Shown in pieces: positions 53,904 to 63,298 of a DNA stretch of 64,000 nt. Source of the DNA: Streptomyces sp. BHT-5-2 (GTDB taxonomy: Bacteria; Actinomycetota; Actinomycetes; Streptomycetales; Streptomycetaceae); contig NZ_CP081496.1 of NCBI RefSeq assembly GCF_019774615.1, positions 5,084,001 to 5,148,000 on the forward strand, read 5' to 3'. A program made the position numbers and the translations under genes. Every line of letters begins with the position of its first letter. The stretch's first letter is position 1. The notes below the pieces were generated by a model that saw nothing but the letters and a program-made list of their open reading frames with translations, did no database searches and was not told the DNA's origin.

Positions 53904-55147
53904 GACTCCTCCTCGGTGGCGGTGCGGGCCCTGGCGGCGAGCGGGATGTGCGCCCGGACCCGGAAGCCGCCGTCCGGCCGGGGGCCCGCCTCGACGCTGC
54001 CGCCCAGTGCCGCGGCCCGCTCCCGCATCCCGGCCAGTCCGTTGCCGCCGCCGGCCGGCTCGGTGCCGCCGGCGGTCGCCGGGCCGTCGTCGTCGACCCG
54101 GATCTCCAGCGCACCGGGAGCGTAGCGGAGCCGCACCCGGGCGGTGCGCGAGCCGGAGTGCCGGACGATGTTGGTGAGCGCCTCCTGGACGATGCGGAAG
54201 GCGGCGAGGTCGGTGCCGGGCGGCAGGGCGACGCGGGCGCCCTCGGTGGTGACGTCCACCGCGAGGCCGGCGCCCCCGGCCTGTTCGGTGAGTTCGGGCA
54301 GCCGGTCCAGGCCCGGAGCCGGGGCGCGCGGGGCGTCCCCCGGGGTGCGCAGGGTGTCGAGGACCTGCCGGACCTCGCCGAGTGCTTCCTTGCTCGCGGA
54401 CTTGATGGTGGTCAGCGCGGTGCGGGCCTGCTCGGGGTCCGAGTCCAGCAGCGCCAGTCCGACGCCCGCCTGGACGTTGATGACCGAGATGCTGTGCGCG
54501 AGCACGTCGTGCAGTTCGCGGGCGATCCGCAGCCGCTCCTCGTCGGCCCGGCGGCGCTCGGCGGCGGCGCGTTCGGCCCGTGCCCTGGCCAGTTGCTCGC
54601 GGCGCACCCGGGCGAGTTCGGAGGCCGCCAGTACGGCCACCACCCAGGCGGCGACGACCAGTTCCTGCGCCCAGGGGGCGGGGCCGGTGTGCGGAGGCAG
54701 CCAGCGGTAGAGCCAGTGCGCGACCAGGAGGTGGACGAGCCAGACCCCGCCCACCGCGCACCAGGCGACCACCCGGTGCCCGGCGACGATCGCGGCGTAG
54801 GCGCCGAGGGCCAGGGTGACGAAGATCGGTCCGTAGGGGTAGCCGGCCGCGAAGTAGGCGGCGCAGCAGATGGCGACGGCCGACGCGGTGGCCCGCGGGA
54901 AGCGGTGCCGGAAGAGCAGCAGCAGGGCTCCGACGAGGAGCAGCACATGGCCGAGGGGATCGAGCGGGACGCGTCCGTGCGGGTTGTGGGCGGCGGCGTT
55001 GCTGCCCACGGTGACCAGTACGGTCACCGCCAGCGTCGAGCGCCACGGCAGCCGGCCGCCGGCCCGCCCTCCGGGCCCCGGGCCCGCCGCCCACCGCTCC
55101 CCCGCCGCGCCGGGTCGCCGCGCCCACGGCGGCCGTGCGTTGTCCAT
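53900..55147 (-). CDS. Sensor histidine kinase (HisKA_3 type)
   Basis: A 415-residue kinase. Five or six membrane helices occupy residues 38-180 with almost no extracellular domain. The phospho-histidine lies in RIARELHDVLAHSISVINVQ, and the catalytic ATPase has VQEALTNIVRHSGS (N box), VDDDGP (G1) and GNGLAGMRERAAALGG (G2). This is the streptomycete DesK-like intramembrane-sensing class. The start is ATG 55147. It partners with the response regulator encoded immediately downstream. Confidence 0.95.
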   Translation of the reverse strand: MDNARPPWARRPGAAGERWAAGPGPGGRAGGRLPWRSTLAVTVLVTVGSNAAAHNPHGRVPLDPLGHVLLLVGALLLLFRHRFPRATASAVAICCAAYFAAGYPYGPIFVTLALGAYAAIVAGHRVVAWCAVGGVWLVHLLVAHWLYRWLPPHTGPAPWAQELVVAAWVVAVLAASELARVRREQLARARAERAAAERRRADEERLRIARELHDVLAHSISVINVQAGVGLALLDSDPEQARTALTTIKSASKEALGEVRQVLDTLRTPGDAPRAPAPGLDRLPELTEQAGGAGLAVDVTTEGARVALPPGTDLAAFRIVQEALTNIVRHSGSRTARVRLRYAPGALEIRVDDDGPATAGGTEPAGGGNGLAGMRERAAALGGSVEAGPRPDGGFRVRAHIPLAARARTATEEES

Positions 55148-55272
55148 GCCGCCACGCTAGACCGCGGCGGGCGCGGCGGCGTCCGCCCGACGCGGTGGCC
55201 GCGGCTACTCCCCGGGGAGTACGCGGGCCACCGGCCGCGGCCGCCGGTGGGCGCGCGACGCCGCCCGGCGTG

Positions 55273-56553
55273 TCACCGCCGTTCGGCCGCCGGCTCCGGG
55301 TCGCCGATCTCCTCCGGCCGGGCGGCGGGCACGGTCCCCCGGGCCGCCTCCGCCCGGTCGAAGGCGTCCAGCGTGCGCCGGGCGAGCGGATGCGTACGCA
55401 CCAGTTCGGCGAGCGTGGCCGAACCGCGGGTGATCTTCGCGAACGCCCGCCACGCGGGCCGGAGTCCGGTCAGCGCGGCATGGAACATCCCCGGGCGGCG
55501 CGCGAAGGCGGCCAGCATCCGCCGGCCGACCGCCATCTCCACACCCAGCCCGGCCTTGATCGCGAAGGCGTAGTTCAGGGCCTGCCGGCGGGCGTCCACC
55601 GCGTCGTGCGCCTCGGAGATCCGCACCGCCCACTCGCCCGCCAGCCGCCCCGAGCGCAGCGCGAACGAGATGCCCTCGCGGGTCCAGGGCTCCAGCAGAC
55701 CGGCCGCGTCGCCGCAGACCAGCACCCGGCCGCGGGAGAGCGGGGAGTCGTCGGTGCGGCAGCGGGTCAGGTGCCCGGAGGAGATCCGCGGCTCGAAGCC
55801 GGCCAGGCCGAGCCGGCCGATGAAGTCGTCCAGATAGCGCTTGGTGGCCGCACCATCGCCCCGGGCCGAGATCACGCCGACGGTGAGGGTGTCCCCCTTG
55901 GGGAAGACCCAGCCGTAACTGCCCGGCAGCGGGCCCCAGTCGAGGAGCACCCGGCCCGCCCAGTCCTCGGCGACCGTCTCCGGCACCGGGATCTCGGCCT
56001 CCAGCCCGAGGTCGACCTGGTCGGTCTTGACGCCGACGTGCGCGCCTATCCGGCTCGCGCTGCCGTCCGCGCCGATCACGGCCCGCGCCAGCACCACCTC
56101 GCCGCCGCCGAGCACCACCGCGACGGTCCGCCGGTCGGGGACGTTGCCGCCGTGCTGCTCGACCCGCGAGACGGTGACGCCCGTCCGCAGCTGCGCCCCG
56201 GCGTCCTTGGCGGACGCCACCAGCGCGGCGTCGAACTCGGGGCGGTCGACCAGCCCGAAGAGCGTGTTCTTGGCACGACGGGTGCGGGTCAGCTTGCCGT
56301 TGAGCGTGAAGGTGACGGCGTGCACCCGGTCGCGCAGCGGAAGTTCGAAACCCGGTGGCAGCGAATCCCGGGACGGGCCGATGATGCCGCCGCCGCAGGT
56401 CTTGTAGCGGGGGAGTTCGGCCTTCTCGAGGAGCAGCACCCGGCGTCCCGTACACGCCGCGGCGTGTGCCGCCGAGGCGCCGGCGGGCCCCGCGCCCACC
56501 ACCACGACGTCCCACACCTGCTGCTCGCCCTCGGCTGCCTGCTCGCTGCTCAC
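55273..56553 (-). CDS. Geranylgeranyl reductase-family FAD oxidoreductase
   Basis: A 426-residue flavoprotein. The FAD-binding VVVVGAGPAGASAAHAAAC is followed by LLLEKAELPRYKTCGGGIIG, with the cysteine/glycine run characteristic of this family, then DRPEFDAALVASAKDAG, ARAVIGADGSASRIG and VCGDAAGLLEPWTREGISFA. Such enzymes saturate isoprenoid chains (menaquinone, membrane lipids) or act in unknown reductions. The start is GTG 56553, with GGAAG seven bases upstream; a much longer frame through the next genes is not accepted. It diverges from the M20 peptidase. Confidence 0.9.
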   Translation of the reverse strand: MSSEQAAEGEQQVWDVVVVGAGPAGASAAHAAACTGRRVLLLEKAELPRYKTCGGGIIGPSRDSLPPGFELPLRDRVHAVTFTLNGKLTRTRRAKNTLFGLVDRPEFDAALVASAKDAGAQLRTGVTVSRVEQHGGNVPDRRTVAVVLGGGEVVLARAVIGADGSASRIGAHVGVKTDQVDLGLEAEIPVPETVAEDWAGRVLLDWGPLPGSYGWVFPKGDTLTVGVISARGDGAATKRYLDDFIGRLGLAGFEPRISSGHLTRCRTDDSPLSRGRVLVCGDAAGLLEPWTREGISFALRSGRLAGEWAVRISEAHDAVDARRQALNYAFAIKAGLGVEMAVGRRMLAAFARRPGMFHAALTGLRPAWRAFAKITRGSATLAELVRTHPLARRTLDAFDRAEAARGTVPAARPEEIGDPEPAAERR

Positions 56554-56733
56554 CTGTGCTTCCGCTCCCGTCCGATGCCTGGCTGCGCGTACCGCCCCGC
56601 ATCCTACGGGCCGCGTCCGGCCGGACCGCCTGTGGGAAGATCGGTGATACGCACACCCGTACGTCCGGCCCGCCCGGCCCACTCCGCCGGACGTGCCGCG
56701 CCTACCCGCCGTCGCGCCCACAAGGAGCGTTCC

Positions 56734-58092
56734 ATGTCCGACAGCCCGCTCGCCCAGACCGTCGCCGCGCTGCAACCGCGCGCCAGGGCCGAGCTCACCG
56801 AGCTGGTGGCCTTCAAGTCGGTCGCCGACTTCGCACAGTTCCCCAAGAGCGAGAGCGAGGGCGCCGCCCGCTGGGTCGCCGACGCACTGCGGGCCGAGGG
56901 CTTCCAGGACGTGGCACTGCTGGACACCCCCGACGGCACCCAGTCCGTCTACGGCCACCTCCCCGGCCCGGCCGGTGCGCCGACCGTGCTGCTGTACGCG
57001 CACTACGACGTCCAGCCGCCGCTGGACGAGGCCGCCTGGATCTCCCCGCCGTTCGAGCTGACCGAGCGCGACGGCCGCTGGTACGGACGCGGCACCGCGG
57101 ACTGCAAGGGCGGCGTGATCATGCACCTGACCGCGCTGCGCGCCCTCAAGGAGCACGGCGGCGTCCCGGTCAACATCAAGGTGATCGCCGAGGGTTCGGA
57201 GGAGCAGGGCACCGGCGGCCTGGAGCGGTACGCCGAGGCGCACCCCGAACTGCTGGCCGCCGACGCCATCATCATCGGCGACGCCGGCAACTTCCGGGCC
57301 GGGCTGCCGACGGTCACCGCGACGCTGCGCGGCATGACGATGGTGCAGGTCCGGGTCGACACCCTGGCGGGCAATCTGCACTCCGGCCAGTTCGGCGGCG
57401 CGGCCCCGGACGCGCTGGCCGCGCTGATCCGCATCCTGGACTCGCTGCGCGCCGAGGACGGTTCGACGACCGTGCGCGGGCTGACCACGGACGCCGCCTG
57501 GGAGGGCCTGCAGTACCCGGAGGAGGACTTCCGCTCGGACGCCAAGGTCCTGGACGGCGTCGAACTCATCGGCACCGGCACCGTCGCGGACCGCCTCTGG
57601 GCCCGCCCCGCGGTGACGGTCCTCGGCATCGACTGCCCGCCGGTGGTCGGCGCCACCCCGTCCGTACACGCCTCGGCGCGCGCCCTGGTGAGCCTGCGGG
57701 TGCCGCCGGGCACCGACGCCGCCGAGGCCACCAAGCTGCTCACCGCCCACCTGGAGGGCGCCGCCCCCTGGGGCGCCCGGGTCACGGCCGAGCAGGTCGG
57801 CCAGGGCCAGCCGTTCCGCGCGGACACCACCAGCCCCGCCTACGCCGCCATGGCCGAGGCGCTGCGCGAGGCGTACGACGGCCAGGAGATGCAGACGTCC
57901 GGCATGGGCGGCTCGATCCCCCTCTGCAACACGCTGACCGCCCTCTACCCCGACGCAGAGATCCTGCTGATCGGCCTCAGCGAACCGGAGGCGCAGATCC
58001 ACGCCGTCAACGAGAGCGTCTGCCCGGAGGAGCTCCGGAGGCTCTCGCTGGCGGAGGCGCTGTTCCTCCAGCGGTTCGCGAAGCGGGGCTGA
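56734..58092 (+). CDS. M20-family dipeptidase/metallopeptidase
   Basis: A 452-residue zinc peptidase. Key ligands are in VLLYAHYDVQPP (His and Asp after the Pro-rich strand), YGRGTADCKGG (bridging aspartate), AEGSEEQGTGGLE (catalytic glutamate pair), and IIGDAGN. SVHASARALVSLRVPPGTDA is the dimerisation domain. Length and motifs fit the M20 dipeptidases (CNDP-like). The start is ATG 56734 with AAGGAG six bases upstream. The stop codon TGA marks the left end of the second palindromic element. Substrate dipeptides are unknown. Confidence 0.93.
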   Translation: MSDSPLAQTVAALQPRARAELTELVAFKSVADFAQFPKSESEGAARWVADALRAEGFQDVALLDTPDGTQSVYGHLPGPAGAPTVLLYAHYDVQPPLDEAAWISPPFELTERDGRWYGRGTADCKGGVIMHLTALRALKEHGGVPVNIKVIAEGSEEQGTGGLERYAEAHPELLAADAIIIGDAGNFRAGLPTVTATLRGMTMVQVRVDTLAGNLHSGQFGGAAPDALAALIRILDSLRAEDGSTTVRGLTTDAAWEGLQYPEEDFRSDAKVLDGVELIGTGTVADRLWARPAVTVLGIDCPPVVGATPSVHASARALVSLRVPPGTDAAEATKLLTAHLEGAAPWGARVTAEQVGQGQPFRADTTSPAYAAMAEALREAYDGQEMQTSGMGGSIPLCNTLTALYPDAEILLIGLSEPEAQIHAVNESVCPEELRRLSLAEALFLQRFAKRG

Positions 58093-58266
58093 TCCCCACG
58101 TAGTCGGCTGCCCCGCCATAGGGGTTCCTGTTTTTTGCGCCTGGCGGCGCTTGGCCTTTGCGCTTGCGGCGCGGGGCCGGTCCGCTGCGCGGGGGCTGTT
58201 CCGGCCCGCTTCGCGGGCGTTGTTGGTCCGCTGCGCGGGGCTGTTGGGTGCGGTGACGGGCCTCCG

Positions 58267-58313
58267 GGGGTGGTGTGTCGGACTGCTGCGCTTTACGTCC
58301 GACACACCACCCC
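58267..58313. terminator. 17-bp perfect hairpin, GGTGGTGTG type (copy 2, left)
   Basis: Stem GGGGTGGTGTGTCGGAC (58267-58283) pairs with 58297-58313 around the loop TGCTGCGCTTTAC. It is about 175 bases past the M20 peptidase stop. Confidence 0.6.
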
Positions 58314-58513
58314 TCCGACCCGTCACCTCCCGTGAGTGGTCATAAGACGGTGGGTGGGGGCCAGCCCCAGTGGTCCGCTGACGGTCACTCGTTGATGGCC
58401 GACGGTCAGGCGTAGAGGGACGGTCGCCCATCAATCCAGAGCTCGCAGGGGACCGATAACCGTTGCCCCGTCTATGGGTTTTCATGACCCACAACGGGAG
58501 GGGACGGGTCGGA

Positions 58514-58570
58514 GGGGCAGGGGGTGTGTCCGGACGTAAAGCGCAGCAGTCCGGACACACCCCCTGCCCC
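58514..58570. terminator. 22-bp perfect hairpin, CAGGGGG type (copy 2, right)
   Basis: Stem 58514-58535 pairs perfectly with 58549-58570; loop GTAAAGCGCAGCA (58536-58548). It lies beyond the stop of the leftward kinase/Nudix gene. It has the same stem sequence as the left hairpin of copy 1. Confidence 0.6.
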
Positions 58571-58738
58571 GGAGGCCCGTCACCGCACCCAACAGCCCCG
58601 CGCAGCGGACCAACAACGCCCGCGAAGCGGGCCGGAACAGCCCCGCGCAGCGGACCCGCGCCGCCAGGCACAAAGTCCAAGCGCCGCCAGGCGCAAAAAA
58701 CAGGAACCCGCACGGCGGGAAAGCCGAAAACGTGGGGG

Positions 58739-59773
58739 TCACCCCAAGGGCACGCCGGCCTCCAGATGCAGCGGACACCCCCGCTCCCGGGCGCGAAGCG
58801 CCCACCGTAGGCGGTTCCAGCGTACCGGCGGCAGCATCGACTCCGCCTCGGACTCCGTGACGAAGCGCCAGGCGCGGAGTTCGGAGCCGGGGAGGAGGAG
58901 GTCGCCGATGCGGTCCTCGGTGAGGGTGCCGCCGTCGAAGAGGAGGCGGAGACCGCCGAAGCCGGGCGGCTTGGGTGCTTCCCAGTCGAGGACCAACAGC
59001 CGTGGTGTGCAAGGGAGTTGGATGCCGAGTTCCTCGGCGACCTCGCGCACGCCCGCGCGAGCGGGTGGCTCGCCCGGTTCCACGATGCCGCCGGGGAACT
59101 CCCAGCCGGGCTTGTACGTCGGATCGACCAGGAGTACGCGGCCCTGGTCGTCGAAGAGGAGCACGCCGGCGGCGAGGGTCTCCGCGGTGGGTTCGGGGGT
59201 CTGCACGATGTCGCAGGCACCGGCTCCGGTGCGGACGGCCTCGGCGACCCGCTCGGCGGTCTGACGCGGCGTCAGCGTCGTGGTGTCGACGACGTGCGCG
59301 TCGCCCTTGAGCCAGTCCAGCGCCCGGGCGTAGGGCCCGAGGTGCTCCAGGCACCAGCGGCGGGCCGAGGCGCTGCCCTCGGGGTCGCCGGGGATTTCCT
59401 CGCGGTGGGCTATCCGCTCGCGCAGGATCGTTTCCTCCGCATGGAGCAGAACATGTCGGACCGGAATCCGGCGGGCGGCGAGGGAGCCGAAGATCTCGTC
59501 GCGGTACTCCTGGCGGAGCAGCGTCATCGGCGTGACCAGCGGGCCCGGCACGTCGGTGAGCAGTGCGGCCGCGGTGTCCACCACCATCCGCCGCCAGGAC
59601 GGCAGGTCCTGGTAGTCGTCCACCTCCTCGAACCGCTTGGCAGGCAGCATCAACCGCAGCCCGCTGCCCAGGAGTTCGGGGTCGTAGAGCGTGCTTCCGG
59701 GAAGCAGGTCGAGCAGTTCATGAGCCGCAGTGGTCTTGCCCGCACCGAACGTGCCGTTCAGCCAGACGATCAC
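58739..59773 (-). CDS. P-loop kinase fused to Nudix hydrolase
   Basis: A 344-residue two-domain protein. Residues 1-185 are an AAA-type nucleoside/gluconate kinase-like domain with Walker A LNGTFGAGKTTAAHELL and HVLLHAEETILRERIAHR. Residues 205-344 are a Nudix domain with AAGVLLFDDQGRVLLVDPTY and the box GGIVEPGEPPARAGVREVAEELGI. Both active sites look complete. The start is GTG 59773 with GAGGGG upstream. The combination suggests processing of a phosphorylated nucleoside or nucleotide sugar, substrate unknown. Its stop codon is the right end of the second palindromic element. Confidence 0.9.
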   Translation of the reverse strand: MIVWLNGTFGAGKTTAAHELLDLLPGSTLYDPELLGSGLRLMLPAKRFEEVDDYQDLPSWRRMVVDTAAALLTDVPGPLVTPMTLLRQEYRDEIFGSLAARRIPVRHVLLHAEETILRERIAHREEIPGDPEGSASARRWCLEHLGPYARALDWLKGDAHVVDTTTLTPRQTAERVAEAVRTGAGACDIVQTPEPTAETLAAGVLLFDDQGRVLLVDPTYKPGWEFPGGIVEPGEPPARAGVREVAEELGIQLPCTPRLLVLDWEAPKPPGFGGLRLLFDGGTLTEDRIGDLLLPGSELRAWRFVTESEAESMLPPVRWNRLRWALRARERGCPLHLEAGVPLG

Positions 59774-60079
59774 GGTTTCCCCTCTTCCCTAGACCCAGGT
59801 GAGTTGCCCGCAACACCCTGCCACGGAAACGCTCGGGATCACGGGCCGCGCGCAGGGCCGGGAACACCGCCTCTGGAACACACCGCACGGAGGATGCCGG
59901 TCCGCTTCCCCCGCCGCGAAGTCCCGGCAAACAAGCGCTCCCCCGCCCCTCCAGCACCGAAACCCCCACCCGCGGATGGCGTCCGGCCGACCGGGGGCGG
60001 GGCGGTACGTCGCATATGCCGGAGTCCCATGGGCCCGGCGCGCCGGGCGCGCCGCCCGCGCTTCAGCGGACCCCGCGCC
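59774..60079. other. Intergenic spacer between two leftward genes
   Basis: A 306-bp spacer without a gene. It contains a GC-rich inverted stretch GGGCCCGGCGCGCCGGGCGC (about 60030-60049) near the stop of the Ser/Thr kinase gene, a probable terminator. The kinase/Nudix promoter should lie in the 59774-59900 part, but no clear -35/-10 pair was seen. Confidence 0.4.
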
Positions 60080-62140
60080 TCAGCAGACCCGCAGCCCGGG
60101 CACCGGCTGGTCGTTCTCCCCGCCGGTGAGGTAGACGACGCTGATGTAGACACCGGAGTTGCCGCTGTCGTCGTCGGTCTTGGCCCACCACACGTTGGTC
60201 CACTTCCCGGACGTCTCGCGACGGCCCAGTTTCGCCTGGCAGTAGAAGTAGTTGGTGCCCATGTTGAGATGGCCGACCTGCTGGAAGGAGGCGGTGTACG
60301 AGGCCGCGGTGCGCCACACGGTGCAGTTGGCCTTGCCGCCGCCGACGTCGACGCAGGACGGGCCCTGGGTCGGCCCGCCGCCGGTGCCGGCGCTGCCCCC
60401 ACCGGCACCGCCGGACCCGGAGCCACCGCCGGAGCCACCGGTCGTGCCGCCGTGTGCGCCGCCCGACGTGCCGCCCTGCGCCCCACCGGCGGCGCCGGCT
60501 GTGCCGCCCTGTTCGCCGCCCGCGGCCGCTCCGCCGTTCTGGCCGCCCGAACTGCCGCCCGGGCCACCGGGCTCGGGGTTCCCGGACGCGGAGGTGTCGC
60601 CCGAGGGTGTCGTCGCGTCGGACGGCGACGGGCTCAGGGCCTTGCCGTCGCCGCCCTTCCCGGCGGACACGCTCGGCCGGCCCGCCGTGGGCGAGCCGAC
60701 CGGCGCGGCCGGCTGCCGGCCGCCCGCGGTGTCCCGGTCGCCGGAACCGCCGCCCACCAGCGCGTAGGTGAGCCCACCGCCACCGGCCAGCACCGCCAGG
60801 ACGGCCGCCGCCGCCAGCAGCACCCGACGGCGGCGACGGGCCGGCAGCCGGGTGGTGTCGCCGTTCGCGCCGCCCGGATAGGGGTGCGGTCCGGTGGCAC
60901 CCATCGAGGAGCCGGCCGCGGTGGCCGACGGGTCGTGGGCGGCCGGACCCTGCGGCGCGTACGGGGCCGGCGGCTGCGGGGCGGCGCCGGCCTGGGCACC
61001 GGGCCCGCCGAGCCAGCCGGCCGGTGCCACGCCGGAGCCGGCGGGACCGGGCACCGGCCCGCCCCCCGCCGTCACGTCCGTCGCGGTGGGCGCGTACGAC
61101 AGGCCGGGCGGAGCGGCCGACGGCGGGGCGGGCGGCGTCACACCGGGGTCGCGGCCGTCCGCCACCGCCCGGAGCATGCTGCGGGCCTCGGCGGCGGACG
61201 GGCGGTCGGCCGGGTTCTTGGCCATCAGGGCGTGCAGCACGGGCGTCAGCGGCCCGGCCCGGCGCGGCTCGGGCAGCGGTTCGGTGACGATCGCGGTCAG
61301 CGTGGAGTACACCGACGTGCGGCGGAACGGCGCGGTGCCGCCCTCCACCGCCGCGTACAGCGTCATGCCCAGCGACCAGATGTCCGAGGCCGGGGTGGGG
61401 TCCATGCCCTGGGCGCGCTCGGGCGGCAAGTAGTCGAGGGAGCCGACGAGTTCGCCGCTGCGGGTGATGTTGGTGGTGGCGCCGTCGCCGGGGGCCTCGA
61501 TACTGGCGATGCCGAAGTCGGTGAGCACCACCCGGCCGGTGCGGTCGAGCAGGACGTTGCCCGGCTTGACGTCGCGGTGCAGCACGCCCACCTGGTGGGC
61601 GGCGTCCAGCGCGTCCATCACGGCGGCGCCGATGCGGGCGATCTCCCGGGGGTCCCTCGGTCCGTGCTCGCCGACGGCGTCGTCCAGCGACGGCCCGTCC
61701 ACCAGCTCCATGACGATGACCGGGCGCCCGTCCTCCTCGATGACGTCGTGGACGGTCACCACGCCGGAGTGCCGGATCCGGGCCGCGGCCCGCGCCTCGC
61801 GCTGCATCCGGGTGCGCAGGTCGGCGAGTTCCGGAGCGGAGGCGTCCGTGTAGGCCCGCAGGACCTTGAGGGCGACCGCGCGGCCCAGCACCTGGTCGTC
61901 GGCCCGGCAGACCACACCCATGCCGCCGCGGCCGATCCGGCCGGTGACGCGGTAGCGGCCGCCCAGCACCCGCCCGGTGAGGTCGTCGTCGGCACCGCGC
62001 CGGGGGCCGCTGCGGGCGGCCGCCCGCGGCACCCCGCCGGCCGCGGCACCCGGCTCCCGGCCCGCCGGTCCGGTGCCGTTGGCACCGCCCGCCGCACCTG
62101 CCTCGTCCGCCCCGCGCTGCTCGTGCTCCCCCGAAGTCAC
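60080..62140 (-). CDS. Transmembrane Ser/Thr protein kinase
   Basis: A 686-residue Hanks-type kinase. The glycine loop GRIGRGGMG is at 67-75, the ATP lysine at 92 (AVALKVL), catalytic HRDVKPGN at 188-195 and DFG at 208-210; SLDYLPPERAQG is the activation segment end. After a Pro/Ala/Gly linker there is one membrane helix (VLLAAAAVLAVLAGGGGLTYAL, about 445), a Gly/Ser-rich spacer with GGTSGGAHGGTTGG repeats, and an extracellular domain of about 90 residues with three cysteines (PSCVDVGG, ANCTVWRT, YFYCQAKLG) plus a C-terminal one. No PASTA repeats are present. The start is GTG 62140. The ligand is unknown. Confidence 0.93.
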   Translation of the reverse strand: MTSGEHEQRGADEAGAAGGANGTGPAGREPGAAAGGVPRAAARSGPRRGADDDLTGRVLGGRYRVTGRIGRGGMGVVCRADDQVLGRAVALKVLRAYTDASAPELADLRTRMQREARAAARIRHSGVVTVHDVIEEDGRPVIVMELVDGPSLDDAVGEHGPRDPREIARIGAAVMDALDAAHQVGVLHRDVKPGNVLLDRTGRVVLTDFGIASIEAPGDGATTNITRSGELVGSLDYLPPERAQGMDPTPASDIWSLGMTLYAAVEGGTAPFRRTSVYSTLTAIVTEPLPEPRRAGPLTPVLHALMAKNPADRPSAAEARSMLRAVADGRDPGVTPPAPPSAAPPGLSYAPTATDVTAGGGPVPGPAGSGVAPAGWLGGPGAQAGAAPQPPAPYAPQGPAAHDPSATAAGSSMGATGPHPYPGGANGDTTRLPARRRRRVLLAAAAVLAVLAGGGGLTYALVGGGSGDRDTAGGRQPAAPVGSPTAGRPSVSAGKGGDGKALSPSPSDATTPSGDTSASGNPEPGGPGGSSGGQNGGAAAGGEQGGTAGAAGGAQGGTSGGAHGGTTGGSGGGSGSGGAGGGSAGTGGGPTQGPSCVDVGGGKANCTVWRTAASYTASFQQVGHLNMGTNYFYCQAKLGRRETSGKWTNVWWAKTDDDSGNSGVYISVVYLTGGENDQPVPGLRVC

Positions 62141-62268
62141 CGTGCCGATCCCCTCGCTACGAGTCCATGCCCCACCGCGGCCGGTCCGTCCGGGTGCCGG
62201 GGCGCCGCGCCTCGGCCCTCAAGACGGCCGGCACCAGACTACGGGGCGGAGGGGCTCGGCCGATGCCC

Positions 62269-63225
62269 CTATGGAGCAGGGGCGAACGCATCGAGACGGG
62301 ACTGTTGTGCGGCGGCCGCGGCGGCACCCACCACGCCGGCGTCCGTCCCCGTCCGTGCGGGGACCACCGTCAGCCCGGAGACGAACGACAGCGTCGCATA
62401 GTCCCGCAGAGCGGAACGCAACGGAGCGAAGAGCACCTCGCCGGCGCCCGCCACCCCGCCGCCGACGACCGCTATGTCGATGTCGACGAGGGTCGCGGTG
62501 GCGGCGATCCCGGCGGCCAGCGCCTGTCCGGCCCGTGCGAAGGAGCGCAGCGCGACGGGGTCGCCGGCGTGCGCCGCGGCGGCGACCGCGGCGGCGCTGG
62601 TGTCCCCGTCGGGGCCCGGCCGCCAGCCGTCGGCCAGCGCCCGGCGGGCGATGTTGGGGCCGCTGGCGATCCGCTCCACGCAGCCGCGCGCCCCACAGGG
62701 ACACGGGTCGCCGTCGAGGTCGACACTGATGTGCCCGATGTGCCCCGCGTTGCCCGAAGGCCCCGGGTGCAGCCGCCCGTTGAGGACCAGTCCGCCGCCG
62801 ACCCCGGTGGAGACCACCATGCACAGCGCGTTGTCGTGGCCGCGCGCGGCGCCCTGCCAGTGCTCCGCCGCGGTCATCGCGACCCCGTCGCCCACCAGCG
62901 TCACCGGGAGCTCCCCGACCAGCGCCCGCACGCCGGCGACCAGCGGGAAGTCGCGCCACCCGGGGATGTTGACCGGGCTGACGGTGCCGGCCGCGGCGTC
63001 CACCGGGCCGGCGCTGCCGATGCCGACGGCCGCCACCCGCGCCCAGTCCGGCCCGGCGGCCAGCTCCCGGACGACCTCGGCCACCGCGCGCATCACGGTG
63101 GCGCCGTCCTGGTCCGCGGGGGTCGGCCGGGCGGCCCGGACGACGAGTCTGCCCTGCGCGTCCACCAGAGCGCCGGCGATCTTGGTGCCGCCAATGTCCA
63201 GCGCTGCGCTGAGGTCCGTCTGCAT
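62269..63225 (-). CDS. ROK-family sugar kinase (glucokinase-like)
   Basis: A 318-residue ROK kinase. The phosphate-binding DIGGTKIAGALVD (residues about 9-21), catalytic region VTLVGDGVAMTAAEHW and the zinc cluster GDPCPCGARGCVERIA are intact, and TGVGGGLVLNGRLHPG and GHIGHISVDLDG fit glucokinases. It phosphorylates glucose or a related hexose with ATP. The start is ATG 63225. It diverges from a LacI-type regulator, which suggests control by sugar and perhaps a substrate other than glucose, such as N-acetylmannosamine or fructose. Confidence 0.92.
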   Translation of the reverse strand: MQTDLSAALDIGGTKIAGALVDAQGRLVVRAARPTPADQDGATVMRAVAEVVRELAAGPDWARVAAVGIGSAGPVDAAAGTVSPVNIPGWRDFPLVAGVRALVGELPVTLVGDGVAMTAAEHWQGAARGHDNALCMVVSTGVGGGLVLNGRLHPGPSGNAGHIGHISVDLDGDPCPCGARGCVERIASGPNIARRALADGWRPGPDGDTSAAAVAAAAHAGDPVALRSFARAGQALAAGIAATATLVDIDIAVVGGGVAGAGEVLFAPLRSALRDYATLSFVSGLTVVPARTGTDAGVVGAAAAAAQQSRLDAFAPAP

Positions 63226-63298
63226 CGGTGTCGAATTCTCCTGGTGGGCCCGGGGGGCCGGGGTCCGGCCCGGCGTGAGAACGCCAGTCTTCCGGCAA

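Larger units (their letters stand above)
58090..58741. repeat. Palindromic intergenic element, copy 2 (inverted relative to copy 1)
   Basis: The element fills the space between two convergent genes, from the TGA at 58090-58092 to the tca at 58739-58741. Outer arms match inverted from the ends (CCCCACGTAGTCGGCT at left; CCCCACGTTTTCGGCT read from the right). Further in, GGGTTCCTGTTTTTTGCGCC (left, 58121-58140) recurs as its complement near 58690-58709, then blocks of CCGCTGCGCGGGGCTGTT and two hairpins. The reverse complement of this copy aligns with copy 1 through hairpins and centre (GACGGGGCAACGGTT and CCACTGGGGC). It is about 100 bp longer because of extra CCGCTGCGCGG-type units. No gene inside. 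Confidence 0.85.

Noticed and set aside
55273..59220. A 1315-residue minus-strand open frame
   Set aside because: It only joins the true reductase (to 56553) with antisense of the M20 gene and the palindromic element. No ribosome site or family similarity beyond the reductase.
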